Source: Blastococcus sp. HT6-4
Lineage (GTDB): Bacteria; Actinomycetota; Actinomycetes; Mycobacteriales; Geodermatophilaceae
Assembly (NCBI RefSeq): GCF_039679125.1
Contig: NZ_CP155551.1
Coordinates: 2,294,001-2,358,000 of the forward strand
Direction: 5' to 3'
Length of the DNA: 64,000 nt
Position numbers and translations under genes: made by a program. This document shows positions 42,874 to 52,191 of the stretch, piece by piece (positions within the stretch are counted from its first letter, which is position 1; every line of letters begins with the position of its first letter). The notes under the pieces are model-generated. The model saw nothing but the letters and a program-made list of their open reading frames with translations. It did no database searches and was not told the DNA's origin.

Positions 42874-44505
42874 ATGGCAGTGCGGCTCGCAACGGTGCGG
42901 ACCGCGACCGAGCACCAGGTCGCGGCCCAGTCGGCGTCCCCGTGGTGGCGGACGGCGGTGGTCTACCAGGTCTACCTGCGCTCGTTCGCCGATGCCAACG
43001 GCGACGGGATCGGCGACCTGGCCGGCCTCCGCTCGCGGCTGCCGTACCTGTCGTGGCTCGGCGTGGACGCGGTGTGGATCAACCCGCACTACCCCTCCGG
43101 TGGCGCCGACGGGGGGTACGACATCAGCGACTACCGCGCGGTCGACCCCGACTACGGTGACGTCGCCGACCTGGAGGCGCTGGTCGCCGACGCCCGCGAG
43201 CTGGGGCTGCGGGTCGTGCTGGACGTCGTCCCCAACCACACGTCCGACCAGCACCCCTGGTTCCAGGCCGCCCTCGCCGACCCGGACTCCCCCGAGGCGG
43301 CCCGGTACCACTTCGCCCCGGCTTCGGAGGAACCGCCGAACAACTGGCAGTCCCTGTTCGGCGGGCCGGCCTGGTCGCGCACCCCCGACGGCCGCTGGTA
43401 CCTGCACCTGTTCGCCCCCGAGCAGCCCGACCTCAACTGGCGCGACCCCGCCGTCGCCGCCGACTTCGAGAAGACGCTGCGGTTCTGGCTCGACCGCGGG
43501 GTGAGCGGGTTCCGCGTCGACGTCGCCTACGGGCTGTTCAAGGACGCCGGGCTGCGGGACAACCCGGGCGCCTACTCCCCCACCCTCTTCGGGCACGGGC
43601 CCGAGCAGGCCATGACGTGGAACCAGCCGGAGGTCCACGACGTCTGGCGCCGCTGGCGGTCGATCTGCGACGAGTACCCCGACACGATGCTGGTCGGCGA
43701 GGTCTGCCTGGCCGACCCGACGGAGGTCGCGCTCTACTCCCGGCCCGACGAGCTGCACCAGTCCTTCTCGTTCCGGCTGCTGAAGTCCCCGTGGTCCACG
43801 GAGTCCTTCGCCGACGGCGTGCGCAGCGCGCTGGACGCGTTCGGGAAGGTCGGGGCCCCGGTCTCCTGGGTGCTGGGCAACCACGACAAGGACCGGCAGG
43901 TCACCCGGTTCGGCGGCGGCGAGGTGGGCCTCGCCCGGGCCCGCGCCGCCGCGCTGCTGATGCTGTCGCTGCCCGGCTCGGCGTACGTCTACGCCGGCGA
44001 CGAGCTCGGCCTGCCGCAGGCCGACGTCCCGGACGAGGTCAAGCGCGACCCGATCTTCTTCCGCAGCGGCGGCGCCCGCAGCGGCCGCGACGGCTGCCGG
44101 GTTCCCATGCCGTGGAACACCACCCCCGGCGTCGGCTTCTCCCCCCGGGGAGCGGACCGGCCGTGGCTGCCGGTGCCCGAGGAGTGGGAGCGGTACGCCG
44201 TGTCCCGCCAGTCGCGGGACGGTGGATCGATGCTCACCCTCTACCGGCGCGCGCTCGCCCTGCGGGAGGCCCACCGGGCGCTCGGCTCGGGCGAGGCGAC
44301 GGTGAGCACGCGCGGCGACGTTCTCACGGTGCGGTGCACCGCGCCGGACGGCAGCGTCGTGCGGTGCGTGGTCAACATGGGATCGGGGACGGCGCTGGTC
44401 CGCTCCCGCGGCACGGTGCTGATCGCCTCGAGCACCAGCGTGCGCCGCTCGGCCGCCAGCGTGGCCCTGCCCCCGGACACCGCGGTCTGGCTCGCCGACA
44501 GCTGA
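42874..44505 (+). CDS. GH13 alpha-glucosidase (oligo-1,6-glucosidase / trehalose-related)
   Basis: A 543-residue GH13 enzyme. Conserved regions are DVVPNHTS (region I), GFRVDVAYG with the Asp nucleophile (region II), VGEV with the acid/base Glu (region III) and LGNHDKDR (region IV). No signal peptide is seen, so it is cytoplasmic. It hydrolyses or transfers alpha-glucosyl units from short malto- or isomalto-oligosaccharides. It forms a single-gene unit, starting 135 bases from the divergent reductase gene. Confidence 0.9.
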   Translation: MAVRLATVRTATEHQVAAQSASPWWRTAVVYQVYLRSFADANGDGIGDLAGLRSRLPYLSWLGVDAVWINPHYPSGGADGGYDISDYRAVDPDYGDVADLEALVADARELGLRVVLDVVPNHTSDQHPWFQAALADPDSPEAARYHFAPASEEPPNNWQSLFGGPAWSRTPDGRWYLHLFAPEQPDLNWRDPAVAADFEKTLRFWLDRGVSGFRVDVAYGLFKDAGLRDNPGAYSPTLFGHGPEQAMTWNQPEVHDVWRRWRSICDEYPDTMLVGEVCLADPTEVALYSRPDELHQSFSFRLLKSPWSTESFADGVRSALDAFGKVGAPVSWVLGNHDKDRQVTRFGGGEVGLARARAAALLMLSLPGSAYVYAGDELGLPQADVPDEVKRDPIFFRSGGARSGRDGCRVPMPWNTTPGVGFSPRGADRPWLPVPEEWERYAVSRQSRDGGSMLTLYRRALALREAHRALGSGEATVSTRGDVLTVRCTAPDGSVVRCVVNMGSGTALVRSRGTVLIASSTSVRRSAASVALPPDTAVWLADS

Positions 44506-44599
44506 GCGGGGACCGCGCCGTCGGCCTGGTCCGACCCCGTCCGCCGGCTCGCCGAGGAGGTCGGGCGAGCCGGACGGAGGGGCCGGCGGGACGGAAGGA

Positions 44600-45436
44600 T
44601 CAGGAGGGCTCGACGCCGAACACCTGGGCGAGCCGTTCGATCTTGCGGGCCCGGCCCAGCCGGGGCAGGTCGCTGCCGTCCCGGATGACCTGCCCACGCG
44701 CGTCGAAGTCGGCGAGGAAGTCCCGCGCCCAGGCGACGTCGGACGGCGTGGGGCTGATGACCTCGTTGATCACCGGCAGCTGGTCCATGTCGAGGCAGAG
44801 CTTGCCCGTGAGCCCCAGGGAGACGGTGACGGCGGTCTGCTCGCGCAGCACCGGGTGGCTGCTGCTCACCGTCGGGCCGTCGATGGGGCCGGGGAGCCCG
44901 CCGATGCGGCTGGCCACCACCAGCCGGGACCGCGGATAGGCCATGGCGAGGTCGTCGGCACTGGTGCCGGTGTCCCGGCGGTAGTCGCCGCTGCCGAAAG
45001 CCAGCCGGAAGGCGCCGCGGGCGCGCGCGATCCGGACCGCCTCCTCGATGCCGAGGGCCGACTCGACGAGGGCCAGCACGGGGCTGGAGCCGCCGAGCCG
45101 GTCGAAGGTCTCGGTGACGTGCTCGGCCGCCTCGGCCTTGGCCAGCATGACGCCGAGCAGGCCGGGCAGGCCCGCCAGACCGGCGACGTCGTCGGCCCAG
45201 TAGGGCGTCGAGTGGTCGTTGATCCGCACCCAGGCGCTGCGGTCCTCACCGGACAGCCACTGGATGACCCCCTCGCGGGCCTCCGCCTTGCGCGCGGGGT
45301 CCACGGCGTCCTCGATGTCGAGCACCACCTGGTCCGCCCGCGACCCGTGGGCCACGTCGAACAGCTCCGTGCGGGCACCGTTCACCAACAGCCACGAGCG
45401 CGCGTGCTCCGGCTCTACCTTGCGTCGTCTCACCAC
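44600..45436 (-). CDS. HpcH/HpaI aldolase-family CoA-ester lyase (CitE-like)
   Basis: A 278-residue CitE/malyl-CoA-lyase-like protein. It has SWLLVNGAR at the start, LDIEDAVDPARKAEAR (metal Asp/Glu), VRINDHSTP, ALVESALGIEEAVRIARA and FGSGDYRRDTG in family order. The GTG at 45436 is used. Such enzymes cleave or hydrolyse CoA esters such as citramalyl- or malyl-CoA. There is no linked CoA-transferase, so the substrate is unclear. Confidence 0.85.
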   Translation of the reverse strand: MVRRRKVEPEHARSWLLVNGARTELFDVAHGSRADQVVLDIEDAVDPARKAEAREGVIQWLSGEDRSAWVRINDHSTPYWADDVAGLAGLPGLLGVMLAKAEAAEHVTETFDRLGGSSPVLALVESALGIEEAVRIARARGAFRLAFGSGDYRRDTGTSADDLAMAYPRSRLVVASRIGGLPGPIDGPTVSSSHPVLREQTAVTVSLGLTGKLCLDMDQLPVINEVISPTPSDVAWARDFLADFDARGQVIRDGSDLPRLGRARKIERLAQVFGVEPS

Positions 45437-45579
45437 GGGGCCATCCTCGTACGGATCCGCCGGCCACACCCATCGGCGCGCCCTTCCGGACCGGTTTCGA
45501 TCACCTGACCGATGCGTGCGACGCGATGCGCCGGGTAGGGCCGTCAGGACCTGACCGCGCACCACCGGAAGGAGCAGAC

Positions 45580-45798
45580 GTGAGCGAACGAGACCTCGAG
45601 GAGACCGGGACCGGTGACGCCGCCAAGCGCATCGGCCAGGCCCCCACGACCACCGACGTGACCGACCCGGAGCGCTCCTCGCGGAACACCGCCGCGGGCT
45701 CCGGCTCGAAGCCCGGCGAGGGCCCCGTCCAGCCGGCCGCCGACGAGGGCGTGGACCCCTCGGCGAGCATCGAGCCCCACAACGAGGGGCTGGCCTGA
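45580..45798 (+). CDS. Small hydrophilic protein of unknown function
   Basis: A 72-residue acidic, Gly/Pro/Ser-rich, probably disordered protein (MSERDLEETGTGDAAKR...). The GTG start has a strong GGAAGGAG ribosome site, which supports real translation. It lies 48 bases before the convergent LLM oxidoreductase gene. No motif or homologue is recognised. Confidence 0.55.
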   Translation: MSERDLEETGTGDAAKRIGQAPTTTDVTDPERSSRNTAAGSGSKPGEGPVQPAADEGVDPSASIEPHNEGLA

Positions 45799-45845
45799 CC
45801 GGCTCCTGACGATCGCGCGGCTGAGCCGGGGCGCCGAGCCCCGGC

Positions 45846-46874
45846 TCAGCCGGCCGCGACCTGCGGGGCGACCTCGGTACCCAGCAGCTCGATGCCGCGC
45901 AGGAGGTCCTCGTGGGCCAGCCGCGGGTTGGTCATCTGCAGGGCCACCCGGTCCACCCCGCCGAGCTGTTCGGAGACGCGACGGAGCTTGGCGGCCACCG
46001 TGTCGGGGTCGCCCATGAAGAAGGCGCCGTCCGGCCCGCTCGTCGCGTCGAACTGGGCCCGGGTGGGCGCGGCGAAGCCCCGCTCGCGGGAGACCTTCGT
46101 GAACAGCTCGTGCCACCCGGGGTAGATGGTGTCGGCGGCGGCCCGGGTGCTCTCCGCGACGAACCCGAACACGTGCAGCCCCACCTGCAGCTTCTCGGGC
46201 GCGTGCCCGGCGTGCGCGCCGGCCCGTCGGTAGAGGTCCACCAGCGGGGCGAACTGCCGGGGCTCGCCACCGATGATCGCCACCATCAGCGGCAGACCCA
46301 GCAGCCCGGCCCGGGCGAACGACTCCGGCGTCCCTCCGACGCCGACCCAGATGGGGAGCGGGTCCTGCAGCGGCCGCGGGTAGACCCCCTGCCCGGACAA
46401 CGGCGGGCGGTGCTTGCCCGACCAGGTGACGTGCTCGGACTCCCGGATCCGCAGCAGCAGGTCCAGCTTCTCGGCGAACAGCTCGTCGTAGTCGGCCAGG
46501 GACAGCCCGAAAAGCGGGAACGCCTCGGTGAACGAGCCGCGCCCGACCACGAGGTCGATGCGGCCCTTCGAGATGAGGTCCAGGGTCGCGAACTGCTGGA
46601 ACACCCGGACGGGATCGGCGGCGCTGAGCACCGCCACCGCGCTCCCGAGGCGGATGCGGGAGGTGCGGGCCGCCGCCGCGGCGAGGATCACCGGCGGCGC
46701 GGAGTCGTAGTACTCGCTGCGGTGGTGCTCGCCGATGCCGAACGAGTACAGCCCCACCCGGTCGGCCAGCTCGATCTCCTCGAGCAGGTGGGCCATCCGC
46801 TCCTCGGGGCCGATCAGGCGCTCGGTCCGGGGATCGGTGACCGCCGAGACGAAGCTGTCGACGCCGAGGTGCAT
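45846..46874 (-). CDS. LLM-class flavin-dependent oxidoreductase
   Basis: A 342-residue luciferase-like monooxygenase-fold protein with GEHHRSEYYDSAPPVILAAAAART near residue 48, RIDLVVGRGSF, and PIWVGVGGTPESFARAG. FMN or F420 could be the cofactor; the sequence does not settle this. It stands alone on the minus strand. Confidence 0.87.
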   Translation of the reverse strand: MHLGVDSFVSAVTDPRTERLIGPEERMAHLLEEIELADRVGLYSFGIGEHHRSEYYDSAPPVILAAAAARTSRIRLGSAVAVLSAADPVRVFQQFATLDLISKGRIDLVVGRGSFTEAFPLFGLSLADYDELFAEKLDLLLRIRESEHVTWSGKHRPPLSGQGVYPRPLQDPLPIWVGVGGTPESFARAGLLGLPLMVAIIGGEPRQFAPLVDLYRRAGAHAGHAPEKLQVGLHVFGFVAESTRAAADTIYPGWHELFTKVSRERGFAAPTRAQFDATSGPDGAFFMGDPDTVAAKLRRVSEQLGGVDRVALQMTNPRLAHEDLLRGIELLGTEVAPQVAAG

Positions 46875-46987
46875 GCGGGTCCTCCGGTGCTCGCGGGCGG
46901 GCCCGGCCGGACCCGTGGGCCAGTCAACACCGGTGGCCGGCCGGCAGGCGACCCGAGCGGCACCGCCGCCCGGGTCCGTGCCCGCGG

Positions 46988-47605
46988 TCAGTCCGCCGGC
47001 GCCTCCTCCGTGCTCGCCTCCTCGTCGGACGACCCGGAGCCGCCCTCCTCGGCCGTCCGCGGGCCGCGGCGACCGTGGCCGTCGCCACCCCTGGCGGGAA
47101 CCGCGGTCTCCACGCGCTCGGTCACCCGTTCCGCCAGGCCGGCCAGCCGCTGGTCGGCCGCCTCCTGGGTGAGCCGGCCCGCTGCGACCGCCGCGGCGAT
47201 GCGCTCCTCCTGCGCCTCCACCAGGGCGTCGACCAGCGTGTCGACGGCGACGCCCTGCTGCTCGGCGACGTCGGCCAGGGTGGTGCCCTCCGTGCGCAGC
47301 GCCGTCCGCAGCTCCTCCTCGGTCGTGCCGAGCGCTGTCGCGGCGGCGGACAGGTCCATCCGGCCACCGTGCCCACCGCGCCCGCCGATACCGGCGTCGG
47401 CGAGCGTCCGCGCCACCTCGTCGGCCTGGTCCTGGGTGAGCGAACCGTCGTCGACCAGCCCGGCCAGGGCCTCGGTGATGCGGTCGACGGACGACGACGC
47501 TGCCGCGACCGTCCCCGGCGGTGCGGCGATGGCCGGCACGGCCACCGCCAGGCCGGTCAGGCTCAGCGCGCCGGCCGTCGTCGCGATGATCATCTTCCTG
47601 CGCAT
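46988..47605 (-). CDS. Secreted protein with alpha-helical repeats, unknown function
   Basis: A 205-residue protein. Residues 1-27 are a signal peptide (MRRKM, hydrophobic stretch, AIAAP cleavage region). The mature part has related segments: ITEALAGLVDDGSLTQDQADEVARTL and RIAAAVAAGRLTQEAADQRLAGLAERV, with an intervening LGTTEEELRTALRTEGTTLADVAEQQGV helix pair common in secreted actinobacterial proteins. The C-terminus is acidic and disordered. GAGGAGG precedes the ATG. Function unknown. Confidence 0.75.
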   Translation of the reverse strand: MRRKMIIATTAGALSLTGLAVAVPAIAAPPGTVAAASSSVDRITEALAGLVDDGSLTQDQADEVARTLADAGIGGRGGHGGRMDLSAAATALGTTEEELRTALRTEGTTLADVAEQQGVAVDTLVDALVEAQEERIAAAVAAGRLTQEAADQRLAGLAERVTERVETAVPARGGDGHGRRGPRTAEEGGSGSSDEEASTEEAPAD

Positions 47606-47718
47606 GGGACCTCCTCGTGTGCGACCGGGGTCCCCCGGCCGTCGCCGAGAGCCTCGGCGGCCGGCCTGTGGCGGCGCTGTGAGCCGCCCGTGGCGTCGCT
47701 GTGGACCGGTGGCCGCGG

Positions 47719-48354
47719 TCAGGCGTCGACGGCCTCGTGCGTGTTGACGCCGGGGATCCGCCGCACCGACCCCCACCCGACGCGGGCCCACGCCACCAGC
47801 AGCGCCGCGCCGGCCAGCGACCCGAGGGTGTCGCGGACCAGGTCGCCGTTGGTGTCGTCGTTGCCCTCCGACAGGGCGGTGCCGAACCAGGCGTCGGACC
47901 GCCACTCGTAGACCTCCCAGAGGGCCCCGACCGTGATGCCGAGGGCGGCCGTGACGACGGCGATGCCGACGTAGTGTCGCAGATGCGTCTCGTCGCGCGG
48001 GTCCGGGACGACGTCGAGCCGGGCAAGGGCGATGTACACGACCGGTGCGGTCAGCATGGGCAGCGTGACATGCACGAGGTCGTCGAAGCGCACGTACCGG
48101 TCGTAGAGCCCCCAGACCTCGCCGAAGCCCTGCAGCGCCATCCCGAGCGTCACCGACAGGTCGTAGACCCGGGGCAGGTTCACCGCCCGCGCGACGAGCG
48201 TGACCGCGCCCATCACGGCCAGCACCGCGGCCGCGCCCGGGTCCCCGCGCAGCGCGTAGACGACCGCGCCGCCGAGGATCACCAGCCGCAGCACGTCGAT
48301 GCCGTCGCGGACGATCGGGTTCCAGTCCCCCAGCACGAGCCTGCGCGTGTCCAC
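47719..48354 (-). CDS. Integral membrane protein (YjdF/DUF2238-like)
   Basis: A 211-residue protein with about five hydrophobic helices. The segment GALWEVYEWRSDAW...NDDTNGDLVRDTLGSLAGA matches the conserved WEIxEW...DTxxDLxxDxxG motif of the DUF2238/YjdF family. Function unknown. The start is GTG. It is divergent from the GAF-ANTAR gene across a 229-base spacer in which no specific site was recognised apart from a TGACGTCA palindrome. Confidence 0.75.
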   Translation of the reverse strand: MDTRRLVLGDWNPIVRDGIDVLRLVILGGAVVYALRGDPGAAAVLAVMGAVTLVARAVNLPRVYDLSVTLGMALQGFGEVWGLYDRYVRFDDLVHVTLPMLTAPVVYIALARLDVVPDPRDETHLRHYVGIAVVTAALGITVGALWEVYEWRSDAWFGTALSEGNDDTNGDLVRDTLGSLAGAALLVAWARVGWGSVRRIPGVNTHEAVDA

Positions 48355-48583
48355 GCACCGCCGCTACCCGGTGGTGACGGTCCTCGCGCATCCGTCCAGG
48401 TGACGTCACGTCCCCACGGGCGGTGCCGCCGTCCGCAGCCCACCGAGGTGTAGCGTCGGTCCCGAGACGCGGGATGCTCCCGTGTGCCGATGATGCGTCA
48501 GACAAGCGGCGTGTGTCGTCCCGGGCCCACGCGGCTCGGCGACCGAGGTCCCCGCCCCGGTGTAACGACCGGAGGCCCGGCGC

Positions 48584-49306
48584 ATGGCCCGCACCGAGAA
48601 CCCGCCACCCACATCTGCCGCCGAGGCGCTCGAGCAACTCGGCCGGTTGTCGCTGCGCGAGCACTCGATGGAGTCGGTGCTCCAGACCGTCGCGGACCTG
48701 ACCAGCGCCGTGATGCCGGGCGCGACCGACGTCTCCATCAGCCTGCTCGTCGACGACAAACCGGAAACGCCGGTCTACAGCGGCCGGCTCGCGCTCGAAC
48801 TCGACGAGAGCCAGTACAGCCGGGGCTACGGGCCCTGCCTGCACGCGGCCGGTACCGGTGAATGGGTGCAGGTCGACGACGCGCGAGCCGACGACCGATG
48901 GCCGGAGTACATGGAACGCGCCGTCGCGGCCGGCAGCCTGAGCTCGCTGTCCATGCCGCTCCCGATCGCCGAGGGCCTCTGCGGGGCGCTCAACATCTAC
49001 GGCCGCGAGGCCCACGCGTTCTCCGCGGAGAGCCGCTCGGTGGCCGAGCAGCTGGCGCCCTACGCCGCGGTCGCCGCCGGGAACATGCACGCCTACGCCA
49101 GCGCCCAGGACCTGGCCGACAACCTGCAGATCGCCCTGGAGTCGCGGGCCGTCATCGACCAGGCGAAGGGCATCCTGATCGAGCGGTACAAACTGACCCC
49201 CGACCAGGCGTTCCAGCTCCTGGCCCAGGCGTCGATGGAGACGAACCGGAAGGTGCGCGCCGTCGCCGAGCACCTGGTCCGCACCGGCGAACTGCTCGTC
49301 CGGTAG
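48584..49306 (+). CDS. GAF-ANTAR RNA-binding antiterminator protein
   Basis: A 240-residue protein: GAF domain at about 25-165 (including YSRGYGPCLHAAGTGEWVQVDD) and a C-terminal ANTAR domain at about 175-235 (SRAVIDQAKGILIERYKLTPDQAFQLLAQASMETNRKVRAVAEHLV). ANTAR domains bind paired hairpins in mRNA and prevent termination; GAF would sense a small molecule or redox signal. A GGAGG site precedes the ATG. Stop is TAG. The target RNA is unknown. Confidence 0.88.
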   Translation: MARTENPPPTSAAEALEQLGRLSLREHSMESVLQTVADLTSAVMPGATDVSISLLVDDKPETPVYSGRLALELDESQYSRGYGPCLHAAGTGEWVQVDDARADDRWPEYMERAVAAGSLSSLSMPLPIAEGLCGALNIYGREAHAFSAESRSVAEQLAPYAAVAAGNMHAYASAQDLADNLQIALESRAVIDQAKGILIERYKLTPDQAFQLLAQASMETNRKVRAVAEHLVRTGELLVR

Positions 49307-49404
49307 CCCTGGAAGAACTGCGCCGACGGTCCGGATGCGGCCACGCCCGCGAGCCCGGACCCTTCAGACAGCCGCCTGTGGCCCCCGGGGACCTCTGGCG
49401 GTCA

Positions 49405-49439
49405 GGCCCCACCGCTCCAGACACGGGGGCGGTGGGGCC
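49405..49439. terminator. Bidirectional terminator between convergent genes
   Basis: GGCCCCACCGC (49405-49415) and GCGGTGGGGCC (49429-49439) form a perfect 11-bp stem with a 13-base loop, between the GAF-ANTAR stop (49306) and the SRPBCC stop (49466). Confidence 0.7.
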
Positions 49440-49465
49440 GCCCCCCGGCCGGGCCGGGTGCCCGG

Positions 49466-49954
49466 TCAGCCGTCGCCGCGGCCGACCCCCGGCCCCGACT
49501 CGGCGATCCGCTTGATCGCCGCGAGGCTGGCCGGGATGCTCGCGTGCGCCGCCCGGGTGCGGTCGGCGATCTCGTCCTGGGCGGCGTCCCCGTAGCGCTC
49601 GGCGAACAGCGCCAGCCCGTCGGGCAGGAACGCCCAGGACTCGGCGAGCTCCGTGCCGCCGTCGACCGCGGTGAAGGTGTACCCCCAGCGCACGTAGGAC
49701 CCGCCGACCACGAAGGCGAACTCCCGGCCGCGGTCGGCCGCCACCACCCGGGAGCGGGTCTCCCAGGTGCGTCCCGGGGTGACGTTGCGGCCGGTGAACC
49801 AGTCGCCCACCCGTGCCGAGGCGCCCTCGTCCCACCAGCAGGCCGTGCAGATCGGGCTCCACTCGCCGGTGCGGGTCACGTCGGAGACGAGGTCGTACAG
49901 CACCTCCGGCGGCACGGCGACGGTGATCGACCCGGAGTGGCGCAGCTCGCTCAT
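49466..49954 (-). CDS. SRPBCC-family (polyketide cyclase/START-like) protein
   Basis: A 162-residue SRPBCC protein beginning with SGSITVAVPPEVLYDLVSDVTRTGEWSP, the standard pattern of the family, and ending with a long helix. It should form a hydrophobic ligand pocket. No partner gene is linked. Function unknown. Confidence 0.82.
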   Translation of the reverse strand: MSELRHSGSITVAVPPEVLYDLVSDVTRTGEWSPICTACWWDEGASARVGDWFTGRNVTPGRTWETRSRVVAADRGREFAFVVGGSYVRWGYTFTAVDGGTELAESWAFLPDGLALFAERYGDAAQDEIADRTRAAHASIPASLAAIKRIAESGPGVGRGDG

Positions 49955-50013
49955 CCGCGCAGTGTCGCAGTGGCGATGCGTGGCGGCGCAGCGGCCGGGG
50001 GTATGCGCGCCCC

Positions 50014-50445
50014 GTGGAGGAGCTGCTGCAGGAAGTCGTCGACGTCCTGATCGTCATCGTGGAGGCCTGCGGCGCCGTCGTCATCATCATCGGCGCCGTC
50101 TGGGCGTTCATCCGTTTCGCCTGGGCCGGGCTCGTCCACCGGAGCGCCGGCGCCTTCGTGCCCGTCCGGCTGACGCTGGGCCGGTTCCTGGCCCTAGGTC
50201 TGGAGTTCCAGCTCGCCGGTGACGTCCTCCGGACCGCCGTGGCCCCCAGCTGGGACGAGATCGGCCAGCTCGCCGCGATCGCCCCGATCCGCACGGTGCT
50301 GAACTACTTCCTCGGCAAGGAGATCGCCGAGGAACGGCGCGAGATCGAGGAGGACGAGGAGAAGGAACGCCCGGCCGGCGGATCGGAGCGGGCCGGCGCC
50401 GGGCACCCGGCGTCGTCGGAGCTGCGAGCCGGGCGACAGGTGTGA
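50014..50445 (+). CDS. DUF1622-family membrane protein
   Basis: A 143-residue protein with a strong N-terminal membrane helix (about 10-34), the RLTLGRFLALGLEFQLAGDVLRTAV segment and TVLNYFLGKEI, which define DUF1622. The C-terminus is charged. The GTG start is 59 bases from the divergent SRPBCC gene. The stop overlaps the next GTG. Function unknown. Confidence 0.8.
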   Translation: MEELLQEVVDVLIVIVEACGAVVIIIGAVWAFIRFAWAGLVHRSAGAFVPVRLTLGRFLALGLEFQLAGDVLRTAVAPSWDEIGQLAAIAPIRTVLNYFLGKEIAEERREIEEDEEKERPAGGSERAGAGHPASSELRAGRQV

Positions 50446-50789
50446 GCACGGCGCTGACCGCCGTCACCGGCACCGCCGCGCAGCTGGTCGCCGGCGTCGC
50501 GCTGCTGACGGGCGTGTGGACCCTGGCGATCACCCGCCGGCCGGCGCTCGCGCTCGGGATCCTCCTCGACCTGCTCGTGGCCGCCGGCGTGCTCCGGCTG
50601 GCCGGCGACCCGAGCTGGGAGGCGATCGCCACCGCGGCGACCGTCGTGGCGATCCGGCACCTGGTCGGGTACGGGCTGCGCATCGGCGCCCGGTCCTGGG
50701 AGGCGACGCGTGGCCGCCGGCCGGGCCGGCCGCCCCGGCGGTACGACCGGACCGTCCGGCACCTGCTCCGGCCGGCATGGCACCGATGA
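50442..50789 (+). CDS. Small membrane protein, DUF1622-like partner
   Basis: A 115-residue protein with two hydrophobic helices (about 8-30 and 35-55) and TVVAIRHLVGYGLRIGARSWE, which parallels the conserved core of the preceding DUF1622 protein; it looks like a shorter paralogue. It is coupled to it by GTGA overlap. The C-terminus is Arg-rich and cytoplasmic. Function unknown. Confidence 0.7.
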   Translation: MSTALTAVTGTAAQLVAGVALLTGVWTLAITRRPALALGILLDLLVAAGVLRLAGDPSWEAIATAATVVAIRHLVGYGLRIGARSWEATRGRRPGRPPRRYDRTVRHLLRPAWHR

Positions 50790-50925
50790 GCCGGTGGCGC
50801 CCCGACTTGCCATGGACCCCCCGAGCGGGATGATGGGCAGCGCACGTGGACGGTGGCCACCGAGTCGCCCCCGCACCGACCCGCGGTCGACGTCGACCGG
50901 TCCGGACCTGGAGGGGGTGGACGGC

Positions 50926-52191
50926 GTGGGCGCTGCACCGGCACCGCCCACGGCCGGCCTCGACGTCGACGCGGTGACCCACCGGATCACCCGGACGGCG
51001 CTCCGTCCCGGTCCGGTCGGCTCGGTCGGGCTGGAACTCGAGGCTCTCCTCGTCGAGCGGGCCCATCCCGGCCGGCGTGTGCCCTGGGACCGCGTCACGG
51101 ACCTCCTCGCCGGCGTGGGGCCGCTGCCCGGCGGCAGCCGGATCACGCTGGAGCCGGGTGGCCAGGTGGAGCTCTCCGGACCGCCCGCCGACGGCGTGGC
51201 GACAGCGGTGGCGGCGCTGCGCGCCGACCGTGCGCTCCTCGCGGATGCCCTGGCTGCCGACGGACTGGCCCTCGCTCTGCTCGGCAGCGACCCGCTGCGC
51301 CCTCCGCAGCGGCTCAGCCCTGCCCACCGCTACGCGGCGATGGAGGAGCACTTCACGGTTGCCGGGTGCCGGGACGCCGGGCTCAGCATGATGACCGGCA
51401 CGGCGTCGGTGCAGGTCAACCTGGAGGCCGGCCCCGCCGACGGCTGGGCGGCGCGGGTTGCCCTGGCCCACCGTCTGGGCCCGGTCCTCGTCGCGGTCTC
51501 GGCGTGCTCGCCCGCGGCCGCCGGCCGTCCCGGCGGCTGGCGGTCCTGCCGCCAGCAGATCTGGGGCGATCTGGACCAGGCGCGGTGCGGACCGGTGCTG
51601 ACCGGGGACGACCCCGTCGGGGAGTGGGCCGCCTACGCGCTGGCCGCTCCGGTGATGCTGGTGCGCGACCCCACGACCGGCCGATCCGAGCCGGTGCGCA
51701 CTCGGACGTCGCTGCGGGACTGGGCGGCCGGCATCACCCCGCTGGGCGGCCGTGCGCCGACCGCCGACGACGTCGACTACCACCTGACCACCCTCTTCCC
51801 GCCCGTCCGCCCGCGCGGCTACCTCGAGATCCGGTACCTCGACGTCGCGCCGGAGCCGTGGTGGCCGGCGCTCGCCGCGGTGACCGCCACGCTCCTGGAC
51901 GACCCGGTCGCCGCCGACCGGGCCGCCGCGGCCAGCGCTCCGGTGGCCGGCCGGTGGAGCGACGCCGCCTGTCTCGGCCTGGCCGACGCCGCGCTGCGCA
52001 CGGCTGCGGTCGGCTGCCTGTCCGCGGCACTCGACGCGGTGCCCGACGGCCTCCGCGACGACGTCGCCGGCCTGCTCGCCCTGGCGGAGCAGGGACGGAG
52101 CCCCGGCGATGCGGTGCTCGCAGCAGCGGGGACCGCGGACCCGCTCGCCGTCCTCTGTGCCGCCATCGACCTTCCGGAGGCATCCCGATGA
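50926..52191 (+). CDS. egtA: Glutamate-cysteine ligase EgtA (ergothioneine synthesis)
   Basis: A 421-residue GCS2-type ligase. It has [12 protein letters not shown] near the N-terminus, [27 protein letters not shown] and [16 protein letters not shown], all typical of EgtA. It makes gamma-glutamylcysteine, the sulfur donor for ergothioneine. The GTG at 50926 is chosen because GGAGG lies about 11 bases upstream; GTG 50917 is too close to it. The stop overlaps the egtB ATG (ATGA). It is the first gene of the egtABCD operon. Confidence 0.9.
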   Translation: MGAAPAPPTAGLDVDAVTHRITRTALRPGPVGSVGLELEALLVERAHPGRRVPWDRVTDLLAGVGPLPGGSRITLEPGGQVELSGPPADGVATAVAALRADRALLADALAADGLALALLGSDPLRPPQRLSPAHRYAAMEEHFTVAGCRDAGLSMMTGTASVQVNLEAGPADGWAARVALAHRLGPVLVAVSACSPAAAGRPGGWRSCRQQIWGDLDQARCGPVLTGDDPVGEWAAYALAAPVMLVRDPTTGRSEPVRTRTSLRDWAAGITPLGGRAPTADDVDYHLTTLFPPVRPRGYLEIRYLDVAPEPWWPALAAVTATLLDDPVAADRAAAASAPVAGRWSDAACLGLADAALRTAAVGCLSAALDAVPDGLRDDVAGLLALAEQGRSPGDAVLAAAGTADPLAVLCAAIDLPEASR